From Flavobacterium sp. (GTDB lineage: Bacteria; Bacteroidota; Bacteroidia; Flavobacteriales; Flavobacteriaceae): a stretch of 64,000 nucleotides of DNA. Within the stretch, counting starts at the first letter, position 1, and the number at the start of each line of letters is the position of its first letter. The position numbers were made by a program, and so were the translations under genes. The stretch spans positions 62,001 to 126,000 of the forward strand of contig JAIXSK010000030.1 in the NCBI GenBank assembly GCA_027484725.1, read 5' to 3'. The notes under the pieces are model-generated. The model ran no database searches. It saw nothing but the letters and a program-made list of their open reading frames with translations, and had not been told where the DNA came from. Shown here in pieces: positions 10,301-18,227 of the stretch.

Positions 10301-10361
10301 AAATTAAAATCGGAAACATCAATGCAAACCCCAACATTAGTTGAAATGTAGTTTTTTTCAT
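7323..10361 (-). CDS. secreted multi-domain protein with type IX sorting domain (paralog 2)
   Basis: 1012 residues. Signal peptide about 1-22 (MKKTTFQLMLGFALMFPILIFGQ). Repeating Cys-containing beta-rich modules follow, including two adjacent 137-residue copies of the module present once in the 717-residue neighbour (about 520-656 and 657-793; DNA 8803-8392 and 8391-7980). The C-terminal ~75 residues are a T9SS type A sorting domain almost identical to that of the neighbour (YYPNPVDTVLNL...FNLLGQEV...GTYLVKV). The pair clearly arose by tandem duplication. Probably a surface or secreted structural/binding protein; no enzyme motif is seen. Confidence 0.88.
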   Translation of the reverse strand: MKKTTFQLMLGFALMFPILIFGQANDDFANAEPISCGSNYAGTTATATLDEDSAPDGFGADMDAPNVWYSYTGSGSAETITLNLCNSSYDTSVLIYTGSSGNLTLVAGNDDDNTCGAGLTTRSRVSFTSDGTTTYYIAIEGWNAASTGAYTMDVTCAAVNPPAVTNQNCDTALTLNVDGSSTTSDNSYGDISPNQPTCDLFGNIQDVWFSFTAPSATVDCVVTPGSMTSANLAIYSGDCLGGLTQMSCLSNFTTATTQSMTTLTAGETYYVQVWSNGAEQGTFSIALTDPSVCLPVATFEKISNCPVDSTFTITADVTSLASATSVTISDNQASATQTISAPGLVTFGPYPGGTSVVLTVTNDQSTSCALVSNTFTQGVACPMANDECANAVTLNCGDNLTAQTTDGATGGTGTSCVGTIGNDVWYTFIGDGQIFTLTATSTNGEGPQVEVYESTDGSCSGFTPGTCFASAGSGETSVALNFSTVNGTVYYAHIGSWINGDPAVEFDLSLTCEAPPTAPDNDECSGAYSVAVNSDLSCGSVTSGTLVGATPSAVDATSCGGSEDDDVWFSFVATDTRHQISLTNVAGSTTDLFHSVWEGDCSGLTLVPNSCSDANISSPNGLTIGQTYYIRVYSFTTTPLQTTSFDVCVGTLPPPPANDECVGAYEVTVNPDLSCGNVTSGTVLSASPSNVDTASCFGTEDDDVWFSFVATQTQHQIKLLNVAGSTTDMFHSLWEGDCSGLTLVPNSCSDTDTSNPSGLTIGQTYYIRVNTYTATAGQTSTFDVCVGTLPPPPANDDCANAIDITVGTAFADNAVIGTNASASSTTGLTFNCQTNRKNDVWYSFTVPASGAVTVETDANAGTAMTDSVLSVFTGTCDALTEVGCDDDNGNGNFSKAIVSGLNPGDTVYVGVWTYGTGSDGEFQLSVYDPTMANTTFDNANFAYYPNPVDTVLNLNYVKNISAVSVFNLLGQEVMTKSSSNLTQVDMSALSSGTYLVKVTSDNQVKTIKINKK

Positions 10362-10465
10362 TATGTATTTTTTTAGTTAATAATTGTTTGGGTTAAAATT
10401 ATTAAAAAAAACTTAAGAAATTTTAAAAAACAATGATTCTCTCAGGTTTTAACACATAAATAAAA

Positions 10466-10488
10466 AGCCGAATCAAACAGATTCGGCT
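10466..10488 (-). terminator. Rho-independent terminator of fabV
   Basis: AGCCGAATC / GATTCGGCT, a perfect 9-bp stem with a 5-base loop, preceded by an A run that becomes a U tract on the minus strand. It lies between fabV and the T9SS gene upstream region. Confidence 0.85.
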
Positions 10489-10513
10489 CTAAAACAATTT
10501 TATTATAAAAAGT

Positions 10514-11704
10514 CTATTGTATACTAGGTATAGCCACAACCTCTTGTGCATCAGATAAATAATTAACACCCTCAAATCCAAAACCAAACAAGTTTAAAAA
10601 ATCTTGTTTGTATCCGGCTAAATCACCTATTTCCGGAAGGCTTTCTGTATTTGCTTCTTGCCACAAAGCTGCAACTCGCTCTTGAACATCTTCACGCATT
10701 TCCCAATCATCAATTCTGATTCGACCTTCATTATCAGTTGGAATTTCATCTCCGTTAAATAATCTATCTGCAAACAATCGCTGCATTTGCTCGATACATC
10801 CTTCATGAATTCCTTTGGCTTTCATGGTTTTGTATAAAAGTGAAATATACAATGGAATTACCGGAATTGCAGAACTTGCCTGGGTGACCAATGCTTTGTT
10901 CACAGAAACATAAGCCTTACCTCCTACTGAGGCTAAATTGGCTGTTATTTCAGAAGCTGTTGCTTCAAGATGATCTTTAGCACGACCAATGGTTCCTTTG
11001 CGATAAACAGCTTCGGTAACTGCCGGACCAATATAGGAATAAGCAACTGTCATCGCACCTTGTGCTAATACACCGGCATTTTTCATAGCTTCCATCCACA
11101 TAGACCAATCTTCACCGCCCATCACCACAACTGTATTTTTAATATCTTCTTCTGTGGCGGGCTCAATCGATACTTGACTCACAACTCCAGTGTGAAAATC
11201 AACTGTTTTGTTGCTAAAAGTATTTCCTATCGGTTTCAATGCTGAACGGTATAATACGCCCGTTTCTGGATGCATTCTTACCGGTGAAGCCAAACTGTAT
11301 ATCACCAAATCAACTTGACCCAAATCAGCTTTAATGAGGTCAATGGTTTGCTGCTTTATTTCATTAGAAAAAGCGTCTCCATTGATGCTTTTTGCATAAA
11401 GTCCGGCTGCATGAGCTTCTTTTTCAAAGGCCGCAGAATTGTACCAACCCGGAGAAGCAGTTTTTCCTTCTGAGCCCGGTTTTTCAAAAAATACACCAAT
11501 AGTAGAGGCGCCTGAACCAAATGCTGCCGTAATGCGTGATGCTAATCCAAAACCAGTGGAAGCGCCAATGACTAAAACCCTTTTCGGTCCGTTGAGCGCA
11601 CCTTTTGATTGAACATATTTAATTTGATTTTTAACGCTTTGTGCGCATCCATCGGGGTGGGCAGTTAGGCATATAAAGCCTCTCATTCTTGGTTCAATGA
11701 TCAT
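10514..11704 (-). CDS. fabV: trans-2-enoyl-ACP/CoA reductase FabV
   Basis: 396 residues, typical FabV length. NADH-dependent reduction of the trans-2 double bond of enoyl-ACP or enoyl-CoA, closing the fatty acid elongation cycle. The N-terminus PRMRGFICLTAHPDGC is the family signature. The Rossmann motif VIGASTGFGLASR is at about 45-57. The catalytic pair Y-x8-K is Y234 and K243 in VYRKGTIGRAKDHLE. Flanked by its own promoter (within the end of recN) and its own terminator, so it is probably monocistronic. FabV is often triclosan-insensitive in other bacteria; not testable here. Confidence 0.95.
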   Translation of the reverse strand: MIIEPRMRGFICLTAHPDGCAQSVKNQIKYVQSKGALNGPKRVLVIGASTGFGLASRITAAFGSGASTIGVFFEKPGSEGKTASPGWYNSAAFEKEAHAAGLYAKSINGDAFSNEIKQQTIDLIKADLGQVDLVIYSLASPVRMHPETGVLYRSALKPIGNTFSNKTVDFHTGVVSQVSIEPATEEDIKNTVVVMGGEDWSMWMEAMKNAGVLAQGAMTVAYSYIGPAVTEAVYRKGTIGRAKDHLEATASEITANLASVGGKAYVSVNKALVTQASSAIPVIPLYISLLYKTMKAKGIHEGCIEQMQRLFADRLFNGDEIPTDNEGRIRIDDWEMREDVQERVAALWQEANTESLPEIGDLAGYKQDFLNLFGFGFEGVNYLSDAQEVVAIPSIQ

Positions 11705-11752
11705 AACTTTGAAAGTATTTGAATTTAAAATCTAATCTAAAAAAAAGTGAAA

Positions 11753-11782
11753 CAAATATAACTGAAATAATTAGTTGAGCAA
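11753..11782 (-). promoter_or_regulatory. predicted fabV promoter inside the 3' end of recN
   Basis: On the minus strand TTG (11780-11782), a 19-base spacer and TATATTTG (11753-11760), a full match to the Bacteroidota consensus. The -33 element overlaps the last codons of recN. The fabV start is 48 bases downstream. Confidence 0.6.
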
Positions 11783-13423
11783 GGATTTGGCGTGATTTAA
11801 AGCCGATTCAGAAACCGCTGCACCCGATAGCATTTGAGCTATCTCAATGATTCTTTCTTCCTTGTTTAACAACTTAATCGCGGTCATTGTTTTGCCCTCG
11901 GTAGTGGTTTTGTATACCTTAAAATGTTGCTGGCCTTTAGCGGCTATTTGCGGTAAATGGGTAATCGCAAAAACTTGCATTTGCAAACTCATTTGTGTCA
12001 TGATTTTGCCCATGGCATCGGCAATTTCTCCCGAGACACCAGTGTCAATCTCATCAAAAATAATGGTTGGCAATTGTGTATACTGTGACAATGTGGCTTT
12101 GGCAGAAAGCATGATTCTTGAAAGCTCACCACCCGAAGCTACTTTTCGCAACAATCCAAAATCGCTGCCCAGATTTGCTGAAAACAAAAATTTCAATTGA
12201 TCTTTACCATTAAAAAAATACTCGTCGGTTGCAGTTAATTCAATTTTAAACCGGGCATTAGGCATGCCGAGTTTGCCCAAGAGTTCTTGTAATTTTTGGG
12301 TCAGTTCACCGATAGATTTTTGCCGATTTTTACTTATTCTAAGTGCTAAGTCATCGAGTTTATCACGAGATGAATTAATTTCATTTTGAAGTTGAACAAC
12401 TATTTCAGAAGCTTGGTCTACAGCCAAAACTTTTTGTTCTAACTCTTGTTTGATTTGAATAAGTTCTGCTACAGAATCTACCTGGTGTTTTTTTTGTAAT
12501 TGATACAAAACCTGCAGTTTCTGCTGAATTTCCTCGGCTTTTTGAGGGTCATAAACCAATTGTTCTGCCGATAGTTCTATTTCAGAAGAAATATCTTTGA
12601 GCTCTATATAAACACTTTCTATTCGATCGCTCAACGATTGATATGGCTGCGAAAATCCGGCTACTTTTTGTAAAGACTGTTTAATTTCATGCAATAGATG
12701 CAATGCGCCAAATTGCTCATCTTGGCACCCAGCATATGCTTTGTGTAAATTTTCTTTGATGAATTCAACGTGATTCAGTTGCTCTAATTGAGATTCCATT
12801 TCAGATTGATGGATGTCATCTAGGGAAATTTGTTGTAATTCTTGAACCAAAAATTGATGGTAGTCAAATTCTAACTGCATTTGCTTGAGCTTGTTCTGGA
12901 ATGCTTCAAGATGAGACAAATGCGTTTTAAAAATTTTGAGTTCTTGCTGATATTCGCTTAGGTATTGAACGTTGGCAGCCAACGCATCAATAAGTTCAAA
13001 CTGATACTGATTTTCTGAAAGTTCTCGAGTTTGATGTTGTGAATGAATATCAATCAGAAAAGTACCCAATGCTTGTAATTCCTGTAAATTTACAGGTGTA
13101 TCATTGATAAATGCACGCGATTTTCCTGAGGGTAATATCTCTCTGCGCAAAATGCTGATTGGTTCGTAATCTAAATCATTTTCAGAGAAAAAGGCTGTTA
13201 AATCATAGCCGGAAATATTAAAATGTGCTTCAATGATGCACTTTTCATTTTTATTTTTTAAAGATGATAAATCAGCACGTTTGCCTAAAACCAGTTCTAA
13301 TGCACCCAATAAAATAGATTTTCCGGCGCCTGTTTCTCCGGTGATGATGGTTAAACCCGAAGAAAAATCCATTTTGAGCTGCTCAATCAAAGCAAAATTC
13401 TGAATGGATAATGATTGAATCAT
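11771..13423 (-). CDS. recN: DNA repair protein RecN
   Basis: 550 residues, normal RecN length; an SMC-like ATPase acting in double-strand break repair. Walker A GETGAGKS near residue 29-36 follows FSSGLTIIT. A long coiled-coil middle (about 155-370) is rich in Glu, Gln and Leu. The C-terminal half carries the ABC signature VASGGELSRIMLS, Walker B TIIFDEIDTGVSG, and the H-loop ITHLPQIAA. It starts 17 bases after the DUF4835 gene ends on the same strand, so it belongs to the bamD-rpoZ-coaBC-DUF4835-recN transcript. Confidence 0.96.
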   Translation of the reverse strand: MIQSLSIQNFALIEQLKMDFSSGLTIITGETGAGKSILLGALELVLGKRADLSSLKNKNEKCIIEAHFNISGYDLTAFFSENDLDYEPISILRREILPSGKSRAFINDTPVNLQELQALGTFLIDIHSQHQTRELSENQYQFELIDALAANVQYLSEYQQELKIFKTHLSHLEAFQNKLKQMQLEFDYHQFLVQELQQISLDDIHQSEMESQLEQLNHVEFIKENLHKAYAGCQDEQFGALHLLHEIKQSLQKVAGFSQPYQSLSDRIESVYIELKDISSEIELSAEQLVYDPQKAEEIQQKLQVLYQLQKKHQVDSVAELIQIKQELEQKVLAVDQASEIVVQLQNEINSSRDKLDDLALRISKNRQKSIGELTQKLQELLGKLGMPNARFKIELTATDEYFFNGKDQLKFLFSANLGSDFGLLRKVASGGELSRIMLSAKATLSQYTQLPTIIFDEIDTGVSGEIADAMGKIMTQMSLQMQVFAITHLPQIAAKGQQHFKVYKTTTEGKTMTAIKLLNKEERIIEIAQMLSGAAVSESALNHAKSLLN

Positions 13424-13440
13424 GAATTTAAAAAGAAATA

Positions 13441-14334
13441 TTAAATCTTAATTTCTGACCATTTGGCGGAATTCATTGGAGAAATGGTAAATAGCTTGTC
13501 TACCAAAGTTGCATTGTCTGATTCTGGTCCGCCGGTAAATATCGATACGATTTCATCTGCCTTGGCATCAAAAAAAACACGCGTCAAAAAAGAGTTGGGT
13601 TTGCTGAGCTCCATATATGAAAGTTGGGTAATGGCAGAGATAATTTTCTCTTTGGCTTTTTTGGCGTCTTTGTGCATGAGATCTAAACCTTCAAAGTGAT
13701 AAAGATATAATGCATCGCGAAACTGAACATACATATTTGACAAAACATTATTGATCAAGAAATATCTGTTTTGATTTGTATCGCCCATACTCCAACCCGC
13801 ATAACCGCTTGATTGTGCCACGGTAGCAACCTCTTGAGCCATTTCATAGTATGCGGTTCCGCCATCTTGGGTAAAAGTATCGGCATCAAAAGCTATGATC
13901 ATCAAACAATAATAAGAAATCACAGATACCAAATTTGACTCAAATGCAGAAGGGTTATAATTTAAGTTTTGAAATTCAGTGTATTCAAAACTAAAATCTT
14001 TGTCATTATAATTAAAAATAGGAGTTGAAAAAGATGAATTGTAAACAGGTCTTGATGATTGAACCTGTATAGAACCTTTGTATTTGTTCCCGTTGGCCTC
14101 ATCAATTGTAATGAACATAGAGCAGGTTATGCGTTCATTGCTTTTGAGTTTTAAGGCATTGTTGGTCCAAGAAGTTCTATTGACAAAATCATTGAGCGAT
14201 CTTTCAAGCGTTTTGAACACTTGCGCTCCTGCTCCACCAACTTTGGCAGCATTAACTTTTACAGTACAATTGAGTTCTTGTGCCTGAATTGAACTGAAAC
14301 CAAAAATTATTAAAATCAAAAATATTTTACGCAT
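13441..14334 (-). CDS. DUF4835 family protein (T9SS-associated, PorD-type)
   Basis: 297 residues with a signal peptide (MRKIFLILIIFGFSSIQAQ). The sequence ELNCTVKVNAAKVGGAGAQV and the conserved block LVSVISYYCLMIIAFDADTF are hallmarks of DUF4835, a Bacteroidota-only family that current annotation systems name PorD and link to type IX secretion. It overlaps the end of coaBC by 8 bases, and recN follows; this order is common in flavobacteria. The biochemical role is not established, and the PorD name is from memory, not a search. Confidence 0.85.
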   Translation of the reverse strand: MRKIFLILIIFGFSSIQAQELNCTVKVNAAKVGGAGAQVFKTLERSLNDFVNRTSWTNNALKLKSNERITCSMFITIDEANGNKYKGSIQVQSSRPVYNSSFSTPIFNYNDKDFSFEYTEFQNLNYNPSAFESNLVSVISYYCLMIIAFDADTFTQDGGTAYYEMAQEVATVAQSSGYAGWSMGDTNQNRYFLINNVLSNMYVQFRDALYLYHFEGLDLMHKDAKKAKEKIISAITQLSYMELSKPNSFLTRVFFDAKADEIVSIFTGGPESDNATLVDKLFTISPMNSAKWSEIKI

Positions 14335-15547
14335 GATAATGAGCTGTAATTTTATGAACGATATCTAAAGCCACTTGTTCTTTTGATTGCAACGGCCTTG
14401 GCTCTATATTATTTTGTGCATCGATAAAAGTAACTCTATTGGTAGGAACACCAAAACCGGCTCCAGGATCCCGCATAGAATTTAAAACAATCAAATCTAA
14501 GTTTTTTTTCTGGATTTTCAGCTGTGCGTTTTTGATTTCATTTTCAGTCTCTAGAGCAAATCCGATGAGCAACTGCTGCTTTTTGATTTTGCCAAGCGAA
14601 GCCAATATATCTTGTGTTTTTTCAAGCTCAATACTGAAATCTTCGTCTGATTTTTTAATTTTCTGAAGAGCCACCTTTTTGGGCCTGTAATCTGCAACAG
14701 CCGCAGCGCAAACTGCTACATCTACCGATGAAAAATGCTCATGACAAGCTTCATACATTTCTTGTGCACTCACAACGCGAATCAAGTCAATGTTTGGGTG
14801 ATTTATTTGTAAATGACTTGGGCCAGATACCAAAACAACTTGAGCTCCCATATCAGCAGCACAAAGCGCAATATCATAACCCATTTTCCCAGAAGAATGG
14901 TTTCCGATAAAGCGAACCGGATCAATCGCTTCATGAGTAGGACCGGCAGTAACCAGGATTTTTTTATTTTTAAGCGGAAGTTTGAGCGATAAATCAGCTT
15001 CAATAAAAGCAACTATGTTTTCAGGCTCAGCCATTCTTCCTTCACCAGACAAACCGCTGGCCAATTCACCTGATTCAGCCGGAATCATCACATTTCCAAA
15101 TTGTTGCAATGCGTGAAAACTAGCCAAGGTTGAGGGATGCTTGTACATATCTAAATCCATGGCCGGAGCAAAATAAACCGGACATTTAGCCGACAAATAA
15201 CAGGCAATCAAAAAATTGTCGCAATTGCCATTGGCCATTTTAGAAAGGGTATTGGCTGTTGCCGGTGCAATGAGCATCAAATCAGCCCAAAGACCCAATT
15301 CAACATGGTTGTTCCAAAGGGCATTCTCTGGTGCGTTTTCTTCTTCATTGTAGAAAGAGGAATACACCGGATTTTTGGAAAGTGTAGATAAAGTAAGCGG
15401 AGTTATAAAATCTTTAGAAGCCGGAGTCATGACTACACGTACATGAGCACCGGCTTTGATAAAGAGTCGAACCAAATGTGCAGTCTTGTAAGCGGCAATT
15501 CCGCCGGAAATACCCAGCAATATATTTTTTCCACGTAAGACTGACAT
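14327..15547 (-). CDS. coaBC: bifunctional phosphopantothenoylcysteine decarboxylase / phosphopantothenate-cysteine ligase
   Basis: 406 residues from ATG at 15547 (MSVLRGKNILLGISGG); a longer frame reaching 15589 would run back through the end of rpoZ and lacks family similarity. The N-terminal CoaC flavoprotein domain has GISGGIAAYK, NNHVELGLWADLMLIAPATAN and the PAMD substrate segment. The C-terminal CoaB domain begins near residue 185 with VTAGPTHEAIDPVRFIGNHSSGKMG in pieces typical of the ligase (GPT, NHSSGKMG). The enzyme makes 4'-phosphopantetheine from phosphopantothenate and cysteine. It starts 8 bases after rpoZ ends. Confidence 0.95.
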   Translation of the reverse strand: MSVLRGKNILLGISGGIAAYKTAHLVRLFIKAGAHVRVVMTPASKDFITPLTLSTLSKNPVYSSFYNEEENAPENALWNNHVELGLWADLMLIAPATANTLSKMANGNCDNFLIACYLSAKCPVYFAPAMDLDMYKHPSTLASFHALQQFGNVMIPAESGELASGLSGEGRMAEPENIVAFIEADLSLKLPLKNKKILVTAGPTHEAIDPVRFIGNHSSGKMGYDIALCAADMGAQVVLVSGPSHLQINHPNIDLIRVVSAQEMYEACHEHFSSVDVAVCAAAVADYRPKKVALQKIKKSDEDFSIELEKTQDILASLGKIKKQQLLIGFALETENEIKNAQLKIQKKNLDLIVLNSMRDPGAGFGVPTNRVTFIDAQNNIEPRPLQSKEQVALDIVHKITAHYHA

Positions 15548-15554
15548 GGCAGTA

Positions 15555-15872
15555 TTATAATTTTTCGTTTCGGTGGTAAATCTTACCATCCATCCACTCC
15601 TGTACTGCTAATGCATGCGGTTTAGGAAGTTTTTCGTAGAATTTTGAAACCTCAATTTGCTCTTTGTTTTCAAAAACTTCTTCTAAGCTATCGTTGTAAG
15701 TGGCAAATTCTTCGAGCTTTTCAGTCAATTCTTTTTTGATTTCAGAATTGATTTGATTTGCTCTTTTGGCCATAATGGTAATGGCTTCATAAATATTTCC
15801 GGTTGGTTCTTCAATCTGCGATTTATTGTACGTGATTGTGTTTACCGGTGCATTGGTTTTCTTCAAATCCAT
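15555..15872 (-). CDS. rpoZ: RNA polymerase omega subunit (Bacteroidota type)
   Basis: 105 residues. The segment TGNIYEAITIMAKRANQI is the omega/Rpb6 core that binds the beta' subunit. Length and the position between bamD and coaBC match the Bacteroidota rpoZ locus. The C-terminal half is lineage-specific (PHALAVQEWMDGKIYHR). Six bases separate it from bamD upstream. Confidence 0.9.
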   Translation of the reverse strand: MDLKKTNAPVNTITYNKSQIEEPTGNIYEAITIMAKRANQINSEIKKELTEKLEEFATYNDSLEEVFENKEQIEVSKFYEKLPKPHALAVQEWMDGKIYHRNEKL

Positions 15873-15878
15873 GACGTT

Positions 15879-16673
15879 TTATTTAGCGTATTTTTTTAAA
15901 CCTTCTTCTATTTTGGCCAACATTTCATCGGCTTTTTCTTTGTATTGCGAATTGTCTTTAAACTTCATCAATCCGTTGTATGCAATTTTGGCGTTTTTGT
16001 AGCGCTCTTCCATTTTAGAAGGGACACTATTGATAGCCAATTTATAAGCTGAATCTAATTTGAGAAACAAAGCTGCTTCTTTGAACTGTGTCCCCGGATA
16101 ATCAGAAATAAAATTATCTATAGCCACTAAAGCTGACTTGTAATCAGAAATGGTGTTGTATTGTTTGGCAATTTCAAAATATTTTTTCTCAATTTTATCG
16201 GTCAACTTCTTGAGTACCGCATTGGCTTCAGGCAAATAAGTTGAATTTGGATAAGCATCTATAAAAGATTGCAATTTGTTGATAGCTTTATAAGTATCTG
16301 CCTGATCCAGACTGTACACCGGTGAAAGTTTTGAATAACAAAAACCTTCTAAAAAGGCTGCTTCTTCCACTTTTTCACTTTTGGGATAACTCGATACAAA
16401 ACTCTCGAATTGATATCCTGCCAAATAATATTGTTCGGTTTTGTAATAAGACTGAGCGTACATGTAGAACATTTTCTCTGACTGAGGTTTACCTCTAAAA
16501 GCCGGTGCCATTTGTTCAAACAAGCGAATAGCTTTGCTGTATTTTTTGGCTTCGTATTTCTTAACGGCAGCTTCATATTTAACCGACATGTCTTCGGACT
16601 TAAGCGCCTTTTGATACTGACTGCAAGAGCCAATTAAGAAAGGTAAACAAAATAATAGAATAATTTTCTTCAT
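15879..16673 (-). CDS. bamD: outer membrane assembly lipoprotein BamD
   Basis: 264 residues from ATG at 16673 (MKKIILLFCLPFLIGSCSQ). An upstream in-frame start at 16724 is rejected because it overlaps the predicted -7 element and would bury the signal peptide. Lipobox LIGSC gives a lipidated Cys. Several TPR units follow (e.g. YEAKKYSKAIRLFEQMAP, SYYKTEQYYLAGYQFESFV, LQSFIDAYPNSTYLPEA). BamD is the essential lipoprotein partner of BamA in beta-barrel insertion. First gene of the bamD-rpoZ-coaBC-DUF4835-recN run. Confidence 0.92.
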   Translation of the reverse strand: MKKIILLFCLPFLIGSCSQYQKALKSEDMSVKYEAAVKKYEAKKYSKAIRLFEQMAPAFRGKPQSEKMFYMYAQSYYKTEQYYLAGYQFESFVSSYPKSEKVEEAAFLEGFCYSKLSPVYSLDQADTYKAINKLQSFIDAYPNSTYLPEANAVLKKLTDKIEKKYFEIAKQYNTISDYKSALVAIDNFISDYPGTQFKEAALFLKLDSAYKLAINSVPSKMEERYKNAKIAYNGLMKFKDNSQYKEKADEMLAKIEEGLKKYAK

Positions 16674-16681
16674 ATATATAA

Positions 16682-16697
16682 CCGGAAACGCTTCCGG
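16682..16697 (-). promoter_or_regulatory. hairpin in the bamD leader
   Basis: CCGGAA-ACGC-TTCCGG, a perfect 6-bp stem with a 4-base loop, 8 bases upstream of the bamD ATG and downstream of the predicted start site. It could affect ribosome access; function is not known. Confidence 0.4.
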
Positions 16698-16721
16698 AAA
16701 ACGTCTTTTAAAAACGAACTG

Positions 16722-16750
16722 CAAATGTAATTATTAATTGCTTACAACAA
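16722..16750 (-). promoter_or_regulatory. predicted promoter of the bamD operon
   Basis: On the minus strand TTG (16748-16750), an 18-base spacer and TACATTTG (16722-16729). Lies in the gap between dapA and bamD and sets the start choice for bamD. Confidence 0.6.
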
Positions 16751-16782
16751 AATAATTTTTACTGCCCGATAAGCGGTGTTGC

Positions 16783-17658
16783 TCAGAGATTTTTAACAAA
16801 TGTATCAATTCGATTGGCCAAATCATCATGGACATTCACAAGTGGTAAACGAACCGTGTTTTCACACAAACTGAGTGATTTAAAAACTTCTTTGATTCCG
16901 GCAGGATTTCCTTGTTCAAAAATCATATCAATCAAATCAGCATAACGGTAATGTATCGCATAAGCTGGGTCTACTTTGCGTTGTAAACCTAGGCGAATCA
17001 TTTCTGAGAAATCTTTGGGACAACCTTCAGCAATTACTGAAATTACTCCGCTTCCACCAGCTAAAACCATGGGCAAAGCAATCATATCATCACCAGAAAT
17101 AACCAAAAAATCTTTGGGCTTGTTTTGAATCAGCTGCATGGCTTGTACCATATCACCTGCAGCTTCTTTGATAGCAACAATATTTTTAAAATCGTTGGCC
17201 AATCGAATCACCGTTTCGGGCAACATATTGCTGGAGGTTCTTCCGGGTACATTGTACAAAATAATCGGTTTGGGTGAAACCTGAGCAATCGCTTTGAAAT
17301 GCTGATAGATTCCTTCTTGGGTAGGCTTGTTGTAGTACGGAGATACTGAAAGTATGGCATCAAATGCAGACAAGTCAATTGTTTTGAGTTCTTCAACAAC
17401 ATCAGCAGTATTGTTGCTTCCTACACCTAAAACCAGAGGCAATCTACCTTTATTGGCTTCAATGACCGTATTTATAACCAGCTCTTTTTCTGATTTGCTT
17501 AAAGTTGCGCTTTCTGCGGTTGTTCCTAAAACAACCAAGTATTCAATTTTGTTGTCAATTTGAAAGTCTACGATTCTTTTGAGCGCCTCTACGTCTACAG
17601 AAAAATCTTTTTTAAACGGTGTGACCAAAGCCACCCCGGTGCCAATTAGAGATTGCAT
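16783..17658 (-). CDS. dapA: 4-hydroxy-tetrahydrodipicolinate synthase
   Basis: 291 residues, normal DapA length. Condenses pyruvate with aspartate semialdehyde in lysine/diaminopimelate synthesis. The TIM-barrel enzyme shows [12 protein letters not shown] (GTTGE-type motif with TTAE here), Y135 in LYNVPGRT, and the Schiff-base lysine K164 in VAIKEAAGD. Starts one base after the upstream conserved gene ends, so they are co-transcribed. GTTGE to GTTAE is a common Bacteroidota variant. Confidence 0.95.
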   Translation of the reverse strand: MQSLIGTGVALVTPFKKDFSVDVEALKRIVDFQIDNKIEYLVVLGTTAESATLSKSEKELVINTVIEANKGRLPLVLGVGSNNTADVVEELKTIDLSAFDAILSVSPYYNKPTQEGIYQHFKAIAQVSPKPIILYNVPGRTSSNMLPETVIRLANDFKNIVAIKEAAGDMVQAMQLIQNKPKDFLVISGDDMIALPMVLAGGSGVISVIAEGCPKDFSEMIRLGLQRKVDPAYAIHYRYADLIDMIFEQGNPAGIKEVFKSLSLCENTVRLPLVNVHDDLANRIDTFVKNL

Positions 17659-17659
17659 G

Positions 17660-18178
17660 CTATATTTTTTTTAAAATTTTTAAATACTTGAAAAGTTCTT
17701 CAACAAAAACCTGATAACGTTCGGCATTTGTATTGATCATTAAATTGTTGATTTTTTTGTCTACCGACGCAAACCCTACTTTGAATGTCGCTTTTGACTG
17801 ATGCGAAACCAACAACAATGCTGCTTTTTCGGTGTCGTAGTAATTGATTAATAAATCAAACTTTTGCGCAACAAAATCTTTAACTTCTGATTTGTCAAAA
17901 GTAGCGCGCCAACTCAAATCTTTGTGGCTAAAAACCGGATATTCAAAAGTTTCTTTTTTGTTAATTTTATCTTTGAAAACCAAAAACTTAACATTGCTTT
18001 CTTGAATTCCGTTTTTAACCAATTCAGCCACCAATGCCGACCGTTCATAAAAGTAGCTTTCATCAAAAATAATCCCAACGGTCTCAATGGGTTTAGATGA
18101 GTCAATATGTTTTACATTAGATAGATTTTTCTTAACGGTTTTTTGTGTAAAAAAATTCTTCAAATAATTTAAAAACAT
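17660..18178 (-). CDS. conserved Bacteroidota protein of unknown function (DUF6913-like)
   Basis: 172 residues, no signal peptide or membrane segment, Lys-rich. Shows [23 protein letters not shown] and a C-terminal [30 protein letters not shown], features I associate with a small flavobacterial family found next to dapA (recalled as DUF6913, not checked). It is immediately upstream of dapA with a one-base gap, so the two form an operon. No catalytic motif is visible. Confidence 0.65.
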   Translation of the reverse strand: MFLNYLKNFFTQKTVKKNLSNVKHIDSSKPIETVGIIFDESYFYERSALVAELVKNGIQESNVKFLVFKDKINKKETFEYPVFSHKDLSWRATFDKSEVKDFVAQKFDLLINYYDTEKAALLLVSHQSKATFKVGFASVDKKINNLMINTNAERYQVFVEELFKYLKILKKI

Positions 18179-18189
18179 ACTACTTTTAC

Positions 18190-18219
18190 TTGGTTCACAA
18201 ATTTAATTAAATAAGTTTC
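18190..18219. promoter_or_regulatory. overlapping divergent promoter region
   Basis: Plus strand: TTG (18190-18192), 19-base spacer, TAAGTTTC (18212-18219), ahead of the gene at 18228. Minus strand: TAAATTTG at 18198-18205 ahead of the gene starting at 18178, with a less good -33 (spacer about 26). The two -7 boxes are 6 bases apart, so the promoters probably compete. Confidence 0.4.
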
Positions 18220-18227
18220 ATTTCGGG

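Noticed and set aside
15548..15589. Longer N-terminus for coaBC starting at 15589
   Set aside because: It would overlap the end of rpoZ and adds 14 residues with no similarity; ATG at 15547 begins the family sequence.
16674..16724. Longer N-terminus for bamD starting at 16724
   Set aside because: It overlaps the predicted -7 element and moves the lipoprotein signal away from the N-terminus.
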